Source of the DNA: an uncultured Clostridia bacterium
GTDB lineage: Bacteria; Bacillota; Clostridia; Christensenellales; Borkfalkiaceae
Assembly (NCBI GenBank): GCA_934271245.1
Contig: CAKQQY010000026.1
Span: 1 to 26,741 of the forward strand
Length of the DNA stretch: 26,741 nucleotides
Direction of reading: 5' to 3'
In this document: one piece after another, positions 16,810 through 23,051 of the stretch
Layout of the letters: every line of letters begins with the position of its first letter
How positions within the stretch are numbered: position 1 is the stretch's first letter
The notes under the pieces: generated by a model
Seen by the model: the letters and a program-made list of their open reading frames with translations, nothing else
Told to the model about the DNA's origin: nothing
The model's database searches: none
Made by a program: the position numbers and the translations under genes

Positions 16810-18321
16810 TTAATAATGGCGGTAACTTATCGCTTCTAAAATATGCTGCGGAAGAATTTTGTCCGAAAGTTCCATGTCGGCGATAGTTCTCGCAACCTTT
16901 ATTATTCTGCTTCTCGCTCTCGGCGAAAGCCCTAATCTTTCGTACGCTCCGCGAAGAATTTTTTCGCAATCGGCGGATAAAACGCAATATTTTTTTATCT
17001 GCCTTTCGCCCATATCGGCGTTGGTCAGTATACCGTCGTTTTTGAATCTTTCTTTCTGAATAAGTCTGGTTCTGTCGACTCTCTTTTTGACGGTTTCGGA
17101 AGTTTCCGTTTCTTCGTCGCTTGAAAGTTCAGAGTATTTTACGCCGTCAACCTGAACCTGAATATCTATTCTGTCAAGAAGCGGACCGGAAATTTTCGCT
17201 TTATACTTCGCTATCTGCGACGGCGTGCAGGTACACTCTTTGTCTTCCGAACCATAATTGCCGCAAGGACACGGATTCATGCTTCCGCAAAGAATAAAGT
17301 TTGCGGGATATTTTACGCTCCCCGTCGCTCTCGAAATGGATATTACGCCGTCCTCTAACGGTTGACGCAACGCTTCGAGCGCCGAACGGGTGTATTCGGG
17401 CATTTCGTCTAAAAATAAAACGCCGTTATGCGCAAGACTTATTTCACCAGGTCTTAAATCAGAACCGCCGCCCGTCATCGAAACGGTGGTGGAAGTATGG
17501 TGCGGACTTCTGAAAGGTCTTACCTTTACTATTCCGTCCTTATCGTTCAATATTCCGTAAACCGAATGAATTTTCGTCGTTTCCAACGCTTCTTCTTTGG
17601 TCATATCGGGCATTATGGTAGGAATACATTTTGCAAGCATGGTTTTGCCTGTACCCGGCGCGCCAACGAACAAAAGGTTGTGTCCGCCGGAAACCGCGAC
17701 TTCCAACGCCCTTTTCGCCGTTTTCTGCCCTTTAACGAAGGACAAATCGCAATCGTAAATGTTTTTTATGGGATTTTTGACGTATTCGGAAAGTTCCACT
17801 CTCGGTAACGGCGAAAGTCCCGATAAATGGTCTATTACTTCGTTAAGGTTGTCCGCGGCGTAAGTTTCCGCGTTTTCTATAAAAGACGCTTCTTTTTCGT
17901 TCCCCTTAGGAATTATGAATTTGTCGTAACCTTCGTTTACCGCGGAAATTATGATAGGAAGAACGCCGTTTACTCTTCTTAACGAACCGTCAAGCGAAAG
18001 TTCGCCTAAAAACACGTAACCGTCGGTCGAAGCAATAATTTGCGAACTCGCTTTTAATACGCCTATCGCCAGAGCGAGATCGAGCGCCGAACCTTCTTTT
18101 TTAACGTCCGCCGGCGCGAGATTCGCCGTAATCTTTTTAACCGGCATAAGCCTGCCGCTGTTTTTTATGGCGGCGCGAACCCTTTCTTTGGATTCTTTTA
18201 CCGACGTGTCGGCAAGCCCTACGATGTCAAAGGACGGCAATCCGTTATTGATATCCACTTCTACGCTTACGGGAATACCGTTTAACCCCGTCAGCGCGTA
18301 ACTCAAAATTTTCGCTATCAT
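16810..18321 (-). CDS. comM: ComM/YifB-family magnesium-chelatase-like AAA+ ATPase
   Basis: This 503-residue protein has an N-terminal Lon-S16-like domain (about 1-170) and an AAA+ Mg-chelatase-type ATPase with Walker A GAPGTGKT at 220-227 and Walker B VLFLDEMPEY. A cysteine cluster (NPCPCGNYG, KECTCTP) and a C-terminal helical domain follow. ComM of gammaproteobacteria is a branch-migration helicase that helps integrate transforming DNA; clostridial homologues are usually called YifB and their role is less tested. The neighbouring dprA supports a role in processing acquired or recombining DNA. AAGGA precedes the ATG. It is the first gene of the long unit down to the phosphodiesterase. Confidence 0.93.
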   Translation of the reverse strand: MIAKILSYALTGLNGIPVSVEVDINNGLPSFDIVGLADTSVKESKERVRAAIKNSGRLMPVKKITANLAPADVKKEGSALDLALAIGVLKASSQIIASTDGYVFLGELSLDGSLRRVNGVLPIIISAVNEGYDKFIIPKGNEKEASFIENAETYAADNLNEVIDHLSGLSPLPRVELSEYVKNPIKNIYDCDLSFVKGQKTAKRALEVAVSGGHNLLFVGAPGTGKTMLAKCIPTIMPDMTKEEALETTKIHSVYGILNDKDGIVKVRPFRSPHHTSTTVSMTGGGSDLRPGEISLAHNGVLFLDEMPEYTRSALEALRQPLEDGVISISRATGSVKYPANFILCGSMNPCPCGNYGSEDKECTCTPSQIAKYKAKISGPLLDRIDIQVQVDGVKYSELSSDEETETSETVKKRVDRTRLIQKERFKNDGILTNADMGERQIKKYCVLSADCEKILRGAYERLGLSPRARSRIIKVARTIADMELSDKILPQHILEAISYRHY

Positions 18322-18389
18322 TTTTCCTTATCTACGTAAATATATTTTCCGTTTAAATTTTTCTCCGTATCGGGTGTTCTCTTAACGCA

Positions 18390-18409
18390 TATACCCGCAT
18401 ACGGGTATA
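18390..18409. other. 8-bp perfect hairpin upstream of comM
   Basis: TATACCCG (18390-18397) and CGGGTATA (18402-18409) pair perfectly around CATA, about 70 bases before the comM ATG. It stands apart from the array that begins at 18475. It could be an operator or a leader hairpin; nothing else in the sequence decides this. Confidence 0.45.
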
Positions 18410-18474
18410 GGTTTAATACTCTATGAAATCCCGATGAAATACACTTATCGCCCGCAAGCAAATTTGAAACTTCT

Positions 18475-18880
18475 TGTATTAAAATTCAAGCGAGAAAACT
18501 TGCTCGCAAGGGTTTTCGAGCGCCGAATTTCAAGAGCGTAGGCGTAACGCAGTTACGGGGGCGCACAAGCGCCGAGTTTGTGAAAACAAACTCCCTTAGT
18601 GTATTAAAATTCAAGCAAAAATGCGCAAGCGCGTAAGCATTTGCAGACATTTTTGCGCCGAATTTCAAGAGCGTAGGCGTAACGCAGTTACGGGGGCGCA
18701 CAAGCGCCGAGTTTGTGAAAACAAACTCCCTTAGTGTATTAAAATTCAAGCAAAAATGCGCAAGCGCGTAAGCATTTGCAGACATTTTTGCGCCGAATTT
18801 CAAGAAAACGTGCGAATTTTTGATTAAAAATTCGCGTGGGGCGTTCAGCCCCGAAGTGTTCGCAGAACACTTCTACGTTT
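18475..18880. repeat. tandem array of perfect stem-loops
   Basis: About 400 bases consist almost wholly of stem-loops. Two exact 135-bp copies (18521-18655, 18656-18790) each hold CGTAAC-GCA-GTTACG, GGCGC-ACAA-GCGCC and GAGTTTGT-GAAA-ACAAACTC, in copy one at 18543-18557, 18560-18573 and 18574-18593. A large hairpin with arms CAAAAATG and CATTTTTG follows (18616-18655). The left end has a variant large hairpin (18491-18520). The right end has three other hairpins: 18812-18835 (10-bp arms), 18838-18852 and 18853-18873 (9-bp arms, loop GCA), enclosed by AAACGT (18806-18811) and ACGTTT (18875-18880). AAATTC and GAATTT blocks frame every large hairpin. No Shine-Dalgarno, transposase or protein family is present. 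It may be a DNA-level element or a structured leader/ncRNA. Confidence 0.9.
18521..18790. repeat. two identical 135-bp tandem copies
   Basis: The segment starting CGCCGAATTTCAAGAGCG at 18521 is repeated without difference from 18656, and a third partial copy (CGCCGAATTTCAAG) runs 18791-18804. The exact identity points to recent duplication or gene-conversion-like homogenisation. The unit length is divisible by three, which keeps one minus-strand frame open across both copies by accident. Confidence 0.95.
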
Positions 18881-18882
18881 GT

Positions 18883-18911
18883 ATTATATTATATTTTTGC
18901 GGTAAAGTAAA
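18883..18911 (-). promoter_or_regulatory. candidate promoter reading into the hairpin array toward comM
   Basis: On the minus strand TTTACT (18906-18911; four of six) and TATAAT (18883-18888; perfect) are 17 bases apart, ending three bases before the right edge of the array. No better pair was found between the array and comM. If used, it would produce a leader of about 550 bases containing the complete array. Confidence 0.45.
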
Positions 18912-19010
18912 TGCTTTTTTCTCGTCTTTTTTGTATTAAAATATAGAAACATAACAAAATTGAAATTTTTATCGTTAATCGTTGCTATGCTTTTTATTTT
19001 AGGCAATAAG

Positions 19011-19046
19011 AAAAAAAGAACTTAATCGGTTAAGACAAGTTCTTTT
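19011..19046 (-). terminator. intrinsic terminator of rplS
   Basis: AAAAGAACTT (19014-19023) pairs with AAGTTCTTTT (19037-19046). In the minus-strand direction the 3' arm continues into a run of seven T residues. It lies 16 bases after the rplS stop. Confidence 0.88.
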
Positions 19047-19062
19047 ATTTTCTTCTGTTTTG

Positions 19063-19410
19063 TTATTTCGTGGTTTCTTTAACCTTTGCAGCCTTACCCG
19101 TTCTTTCTCTCAGGTAATAAAGTTTCGCTCTGCGAACTTTACCGTGTCTTACGACCTGTATGTCTGCAACCTTGGGCGAGTGAATCGGGAAAGTTTTTTC
19201 TACGCCGACGCCGAAAGACATTCTTCTTACGGTGAAGGTTTCGCTTATTCCGCCGTGTTTTCTCGCGATTACAATTCCTTCGAAAGCCTGTAATCTTTCT
19301 CTGTCGCCTTCGATAACTTTTACCATTACTTTAACGGTATCGCCGACTGCGAACTCGGGAATTTCTTTTTTTACGTTTTCCTGATTGATAGCATCGATTA
19401 TTGTGCTCAT
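19063..19410 (-). CDS. rplS: 50S ribosomal protein L19
   Basis: This 115-residue ribosomal protein lies at the 30S-50S interface. The sequence follows the family closely: PEFAVGDTVKVMVKVIEGDRERLQAFEG, then RKHGGISETFTVRRMSFGVGVEKTFPIHSP and a basic tail VRRAKLYYLRERTGKAAKVKE. Length is typical. Unlike Bacillus subtilis, where rplS follows trmD directly, here it lies after rbgA-rnhB-yraN and has its own promoter, leader hairpin and terminator, so it is probably a separate transcription unit. GGAGG precedes the ATG. Confidence 0.97.
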   Translation of the reverse strand: MSTIIDAINQENVKKEIPEFAVGDTVKVMVKVIEGDRERLQAFEGIVIARKHGGISETFTVRRMSFGVGVEKTFPIHSPKVADIQVVRHGKVRRAKLYYLRERTGKAAKVKETTK

Positions 19411-19435
19411 TTGCTTATTACCTCCATTAAACTAA

Positions 19436-19462
19436 GTGTTCGTTGATTTTCAAGAGGAACAC
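19436..19462 (-). promoter_or_regulatory. rplS leader hairpin (possible L19 leader)
   Basis: In the rplS leader GTGTTC (19436-19441) pairs with GAACAC (19457-19462), with an inner stem TTGA/TCAA around a three-base loop. It ends about 25 bases before the start codon. Bacillota rplS genes often carry an autoregulatory 'L19 leader' at this place. The match here is by position and general shape only. Confidence 0.4.
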
Positions 19463-19476
19463 CCGAAGCGTTTTAT

Positions 19477-19505
19477 ATAATAACATTTTTTTTATCTTTT
19501 GTAAA
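19477..19505 (-). promoter_or_regulatory. rplS promoter
   Basis: On the minus strand TTTACA (19500-19505) and TATTAT (19477-19482), each five of six to consensus, are separated by 17 bases of mostly A. The -35 lies just past the yraN stop codon, so rplS does not depend on read-through. Confidence 0.65.
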
Positions 19506-19511
19506 GCGATT

Positions 19512-19877
19512 TTATCCATAAAATGCGTTAATAATGTGATTTATTTGCCCTTTCTCTATTTCTACCACGTCGAATCGGCAAGGGCTGTCCGATTTTCCGT
19601 TTCTTAAAAGATATTCTTCGGCGACCTTAAAATATTTTTCTCTTTTTCTGGCGTCCACCGCTTCGCACGGCGCGCCGTATTCGTCGCCGCTTCTCGTTTT
19701 TACTTCGACGAAAACTATGTATTCGCCGTCTTTTACTATTATATCTATCTCTCCGAAATGCGTTTTGAAGTTTCTGTCTAAAATTGTGTATCCCTTGTTT
19801 TTAAGAAACTCCGCGGCTTTTATTTCTCCCGCTCTTCCCAGAAGTTTTTTATAAAAGTTTTTCTGTGCAATCTGCAA
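19512..19877 (-). CDS. YraN family (UPF0102) putative endonuclease-like protein
   Basis: This 121-residue protein has the restriction-endonuclease-like fold of the YraN/UPF0102 family, often encoded next to rnhB; its cellular role is not settled. The motif order fits the family: LGRAGEIKAAEFLKNKGY, NFKTHFGEIDIIVKD with the catalytic-type Asp, and VEVKTRSGDEYG (the E-x-K motif). The start is TTG at 19877, supported by AAAGGAG eight bases upstream. It overlaps the rnhB 3' end by 58 bases in another frame. Starting later would cut into the conserved helix. Confidence 0.88.
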   Translation of the reverse strand: MQIAQKNFYKKLLGRAGEIKAAEFLKNKGYTILDRNFKTHFGEIDIIVKDGEYIVFVEVKTRSGDEYGAPCEAVDARKREKYFKVAEEYLLRNGKSDSPCRFDVVEIEKGQINHIINAFYG

Positions 19878-20437
19878 GGACCTATCTCCTTTATTTTATC
19901 GATATGAACTTTCGTTCCGTATCCTTTATGTTTTTCGAACCCGTACTCGGGGAACTCTTTAGCGTATTCTTTCATAAGGTTATCCCTGTACACTTTCGCG
20001 ACGATACTCGCGCAACCTACGGTATAACTTTTTCCGTCGCCTTTTACTACGTATTCGGCGTTATCCAGATCGAGATGCGTATCGTTTCCGTCGATAAGTA
20101 TCGCGTCGGCTTTTACCGACAGGGTTTTCACCGCTTCCGTCATACGCTTTTTAACGCAGCTTAAAATATTTATTTCGTCTATCTCTTCCGCTTCCGACTG
20201 CGCTATAACGTAAGCGACGGCTTTTTGTTTTATTTTCTCCGCAAGCAATTCTCTTTTCTTTTCGGATATTTTTTTGCTGTCATCTACGCCTGCGATAAGG
20301 TTTTCTTCTTCCAGCGGCATTATAACGGCGCAACAAACCACGGGTCCCGCAAGAGGACCTCTTCCTACTTCGTCTACCCCCGCGATATATTTACAGCCTT
20401 TTGCGAGATATTTTCTTTCGTATTCGAGTTTGTCCAT
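19820..20437 (-). CDS. rnhB: ribonuclease HII
   Basis: This 205-residue enzyme cleaves RNA in RNA-DNA hybrids and starts removal of single ribonucleotides misincorporated in DNA. The acidic active-site pair is D22/E23 in GVDEVGRGPLAGPVV; further signatures are AILIDGNDTHL and CASIVAKVYRDNLM. Length is typical for RNase HII without an N-terminal extension. Its ATG shares one base with the rbgA stop (TGATG), showing translational coupling; its own 3' end carries the start of the yraN gene. Confidence 0.96.
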   Translation of the reverse strand: MDKLEYERKYLAKGCKYIAGVDEVGRGPLAGPVVCCAVIMPLEEENLIAGVDDSKKISEKKRELLAEKIKQKAVAYVIAQSEAEEIDEINILSCVKKRMTEAVKTLSVKADAILIDGNDTHLDLDNAEYVVKGDGKSYTVGCASIVAKVYRDNLMKEYAKEFPEYGFEKHKGYGTKVHIDKIKEIGPCRLHRKTFIKNFWEEREK

Positions 20438-21270
20438 CAGTCCAGCACTACCTTACCCGTTCTGCCCTTTCTGAAATCGTCTATAATCGCTTTGGAACAA
20501 CGGGCGTAATCGTATTCGCCGCCTTTCATCAAAAATCCGCGTTTAACGCAGATTTCGTTGAAAATATCTATCGGTTCGGCGTCAAGATTTTCTATTCCGT
20601 ACTTATTTTTAAGAAGTTCCGGAAACCTTACCTTAAACTCCGATATAAACTCGAAAGCAAGGTCTTCGAAGTCGATGTTAGCGTCGTTCATACTGCCGAG
20701 ATAGGCAAGGTGAACGGCGTACGTCTGATTCTGAAAAGCAGGCGGCATCGTACCCGGGGTATCGAGCAAGTCCATATCTTTAAGCCTTACCCACTGCTTT
20801 CCTTTGGTTACCCCCGCTTTGTCGCCCGTCACCGTCTTTTTACCGCCCGAAAGCGCGTTTATTATTGTCGATTTGCCCGTATTCGGAATTCCAGCAACCA
20901 TTATTCTGACAGGCTTAAACACGCCTTTTTCTTTGTTGCGGTCGAGTTTTTCCTTTAACATAACGAAAATCTTATTGTAAAGGTTATCGATCGCGCTTTT
21001 GTTGGTCGCGGAAAGTGAAACGGCCTCTTTTCCTTCTTTTCTGAATTCGGCGATAGTCCGTTTTACGGCTTCTTCGTCGGCAAGGTCGCTTTTATTCAAA
21101 ACGTATAAAATCTTTTTATTTTCAAACAATTTTCCGAGTTTCGGGTTAAGCGACGCTCTGGGCGCTCTGGCGTCCAAAACGAGCAGAACTCCGTCAACGC
21201 ATTTAAGGCTGTCTTCCATCATTCTGACGGCTGCCGTCATATGCCCCGGGAACCATTGTAAATGTTGCAT
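20437..21270 (-). CDS. rbgA: ribosome biogenesis GTPase A
   Basis: This 277-residue circularly permuted GTPase is needed for late 50S assembly (YlqF in Bacillus). The N-terminus reads MQHLQWFPGHMTAAVRMMED. The permuted order is visible: G4 NKSD (59-62) comes before G1 GIPNTGKST (about 127-135) and G3 DTPGT (about 170). The C-terminal RNA-binding region follows. It begins two bases after the trmD stop, with GGAG in the trmD end. Confidence 0.95.
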   Translation of the reverse strand: MQHLQWFPGHMTAAVRMMEDSLKCVDGVLLVLDARAPRASLNPKLGKLFENKKILYVLNKSDLADEEAVKRTIAEFRKEGKEAVSLSATNKSAIDNLYNKIFVMLKEKLDRNKEKGVFKPVRIMVAGIPNTGKSTIINALSGGKKTVTGDKAGVTKGKQWVRLKDMDLLDTPGTMPPAFQNQTYAVHLAYLGSMNDANIDFEDLAFEFISEFKVRFPELLKNKYGIENLDAEPIDIFNEICVKRGFLMKGGEYDYARCSKAIIDDFRKGRTGKVVLD

Positions 21271-21272
21271 AA

Positions 21273-21944
21273 TTATTTATTCTCCGATAAATCCGGTCTT
21301 CTCTCTCTCGTGATTTTCTCCGACTGTTCTCTTCTCCATTTATCCACTTCGCCGTGATTGCCGCTTATAAGCACGTCGGGAACTTTTATTCCCATAAACT
21401 CCTGCGGTTTGGTGTATTGCGGATATTCAAGCGTACCGTCGGAAAAACTTTCCTGTAAAAGAGAGTCCTTGTTTATTACGCCGTCTATATATCTCGCGAC
21501 GGCGTCGGTTATCGCCATTGCAGGTATTTCTCCGCCGGTAAGAACGAAGTCCCCGAGAGAAATTTCTTCGTCGATAAACAGGTCGATAACCCTTTGGTCA
21601 ACGCCTTCGTAATGTCCGCACAAAAGAAGCAGTCTTTCTTCTTTCGATAGTTCCGTGACGATTTTCTGATTAAACGTTCTGCCTTTCGGCGACATGAAAA
21701 TTCTTCTGGCTTTATGGTCGGGGTCTACGGCGTTTATCGCGCTCGCGATGGGTTGCGCCGTCATTACCATACCCGCGCCGCCGCCGAAAGGCGTATCGTC
21801 GCATTTTCTGTGTTTATCGGCGGTATACTCTCTTATATCGGTTATAACGATTTCGAGTTTGCCGCTGTTTACCGCTCTGCCTATCACGCTTTCTTTAAGA
21901 GGCGCGAACATATCGGGGAAAAGCGTAAGTATATCAATCTTCAT
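21273..21944 (-). CDS. trmD: tRNA (guanine-37-N1)-methyltransferase
   Basis: This 223-residue SPOUT-class enzyme makes m1G37, which prevents frameshifting. Key segments are MKIDILTLFPDMF at the start, DDTPFGGGAGMVM, and the trefoil-knot SAM site LLCGHYEGVDQRVID with EEISLGDFVLTGGEIPAM. Length is slightly short of the usual 240 or so but covers all conserved parts, including the C-terminal domain ending EVDKWRREQS. Its start overlaps the rimM end by 11 bases. Confidence 0.96.
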   Translation of the reverse strand: MKIDILTLFPDMFAPLKESVIGRAVNSGKLEIVITDIREYTADKHRKCDDTPFGGGAGMVMTAQPIASAINAVDPDHKARRIFMSPKGRTFNQKIVTELSKEERLLLLCGHYEGVDQRVIDLFIDEEISLGDFVLTGGEIPAMAITDAVARYIDGVINKDSLLQESFSDGTLEYPQYTKPQEFMGIKVPDVLISGNHGEVDKWRREQSEKITRERRPDLSENK

Positions 21945-22443
21945 AACAAGATACTTCCCCTAATTTTTCGCCGTCTACCGTCATAACGCCCTTTTCTTCG
22001 TCTACGGAAATAAGATACTTTTTCAAAAACGGAAAACGCATTATTTTTCCGTCTTTATCCGAAGCCGTTATAATATCGGTACGGGCTTTGGTTACGTCGG
22101 TTATTTCCGCTATATACTTTCCCTTTTCGTCTACTATAGCGCAGCCTATAAGGTCTACTATAAAGAACGTGTTTTCTTTTAATTCGACTGCGTTTTCGCG
22201 CGAAACGGCAACGAATTTGTTTCTGAAAGTTTCCGCGTAATCTCTGTCGGTAACTCCCGAAAGCGACAAAAAAACGGCGTCGGGCGACAGTTTTACGCCC
22301 GAAACCTTAAAAGTCGCTCCGTCGATCACTACTTCGCGAAGGGTTTTGAATCTCGCCGGGTCGTCGGTTAAAGGCATTACTTTAAGTTCGCCTTTAACCC
22401 CCTGCGGTTTTACGATTTTACCGATTTCCAAAAAATTCTGCAT
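21934..22443 (-). CDS. rimM: 16S rRNA processing protein RimM
   Basis: This 169-residue 30S maturation factor binds ribosomal protein S19. The N-terminal barrel (about 1-90) starts FLEIGKIVKPQGVKGELKVMPLTDDP, the family signature, and the C-terminal PRC-barrel (about 95-169) contains DLIGCAIVDEKGKYIAEI. It lies 22 bases after khpA and overlaps trmD, in the classic rpsP-rimM-trmD order. Confidence 0.95.
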   Translation of the reverse strand: MQNFLEIGKIVKPQGVKGELKVMPLTDDPARFKTLREVVIDGATFKVSGVKLSPDAVFLSLSGVTDRDYAETFRNKFVAVSRENAVELKENTFFIVDLIGCAIVDEKGKYIAEITDVTKARTDIITASDKDGKIMRFPFLKKYLISVDEEKGVMTVDGEKLGEVSCYED

Positions 22444-22465
22444 AAGTTAAGAAAAAGGGGGAAAA

Positions 22466-22711
22466 TTATTCCTTTTCCCCGCGTTCCTTGATTTCGATAT
22501 TGTATTTTCTGTTTTCTTTCTGGCTCGCCGCGCGAACTATCGTGCGGAGCGCCTTCGCAATCTTTCCCTGACGACCTATGACTTTGCCTATATCGCTTTC
22601 GGAAAGAGTAATAGTTACGTTCGTTTCTCTCGCGGATTCGGTTACGTCGTAGGTAACGTCGTCGGGATTGTCAACGAACTGACTTACTATATATTTAATA
22701 AGTTCTACCAT
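22466..22711 (-). CDS. khpA: KH-domain RNA-binding protein KhpA
   Basis: This 81-residue single KH domain protein (YlqC in Bacillus) usually pairs with KhpB/Jag to bind RNA and affect cell division and elongation. The GxxG loop is GRQGK within SESDIGKVIGRQGKIAKALR. Position between rpsP and rimM is the norm in Bacillota. KhpB is not in the window. The start has an upstream AAGG sequence and lies 19 bases after rpsP. Confidence 0.95.
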   Translation of the reverse strand: MVELIKYIVSQFVDNPDDVTYDVTESARETNVTITLSESDIGKVIGRQGKIAKALRTIVRAASQKENRKYNIEIKERGEKE

Positions 22712-22730
22712 TATCGCTCCTTAAAAAACC

Positions 22731-23027
22731 TTATTTATCTTTTTTGCGAACCTTGGTTTTGGAGGGAGAAAGTTTGGTGGGCTTGGGTAAAATGCCGCTG
22801 TTTACGAGCAGGTTCTTTACCGTATCGGTGGGCTGAACGCCTTTGCCGAGCCATTCTTTCGCTTTCGCTTCGTCGAATTTTACTTCTGCGGGTTGGGCGG
22901 TGGGGTTATAAGTACCGACTTTGTCGATATACGCTCCGTCTCTTGCCGCTCTGCTGTCTACGATGACGATACGATAGAAAGGCGACTTTTTGTCTCCCAT
23001 TCTGGTCAATCTCATTTTTACTGCCAT
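22731..23027 (-). CDS. rpsP: 30S ribosomal protein S16
   Basis: This 98-residue protein begins MAVKMRLTRMGDKKSPFYRIVI, followed by DSRAARDGAYIDKVGTYNP and KAKEWLGKGVQPTDTVKNLL, the S16 consensus. A lysine-rich tail (SPSKTKVRKKDK) extends the C-terminus. It follows ffh by 24 bases and has AAGGAG before its ATG. Confidence 0.97.
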   Translation of the reverse strand: MAVKMRLTRMGDKKSPFYRIVIVDSRAARDGAYIDKVGTYNPTAQPAEVKFDEAKAKEWLGKGVQPTDTVKNLLVNSGILPKPTKLSPSKTKVRKKDK

Positions 23028-23051
23028 TGTTTTTATCTCCTTGAATATTTA

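Noticed and set aside
18486..18803. A 105-codon minus-strand frame across the hairpin array, containing a 45-residue repeated peptide.
   Set aside because: It stays open only because the repeat unit is 135 bases. It starts at TTG inside a repeat without a Shine-Dalgarno site, ends in the array, and its bases are fully accounted for by palindromic stems.
18475..18880. CRISPR-like array.
   Set aside because: The repeats are 135 bp, contiguous and internally palindromic, with no unique spacers of constant length, and no cas genes are near.
18475..18880. Integron attC sites or IS200/IS605 ends.
   Set aside because: The stem-loops recall single-stranded recombination sites, but no integrase, TnpA or cassette gene is present and no R/L-box consensus was recognised.
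18322..19062. SRP RNA or another known stable RNA near ffh or in the long gap.
   Set aside because: No SRP Alu/S-domain signature (such as the GGAA tetraloop stem with its asymmetric loops), tRNA cloverleaf with TTC-loop bases, or RNase P core was recognised.
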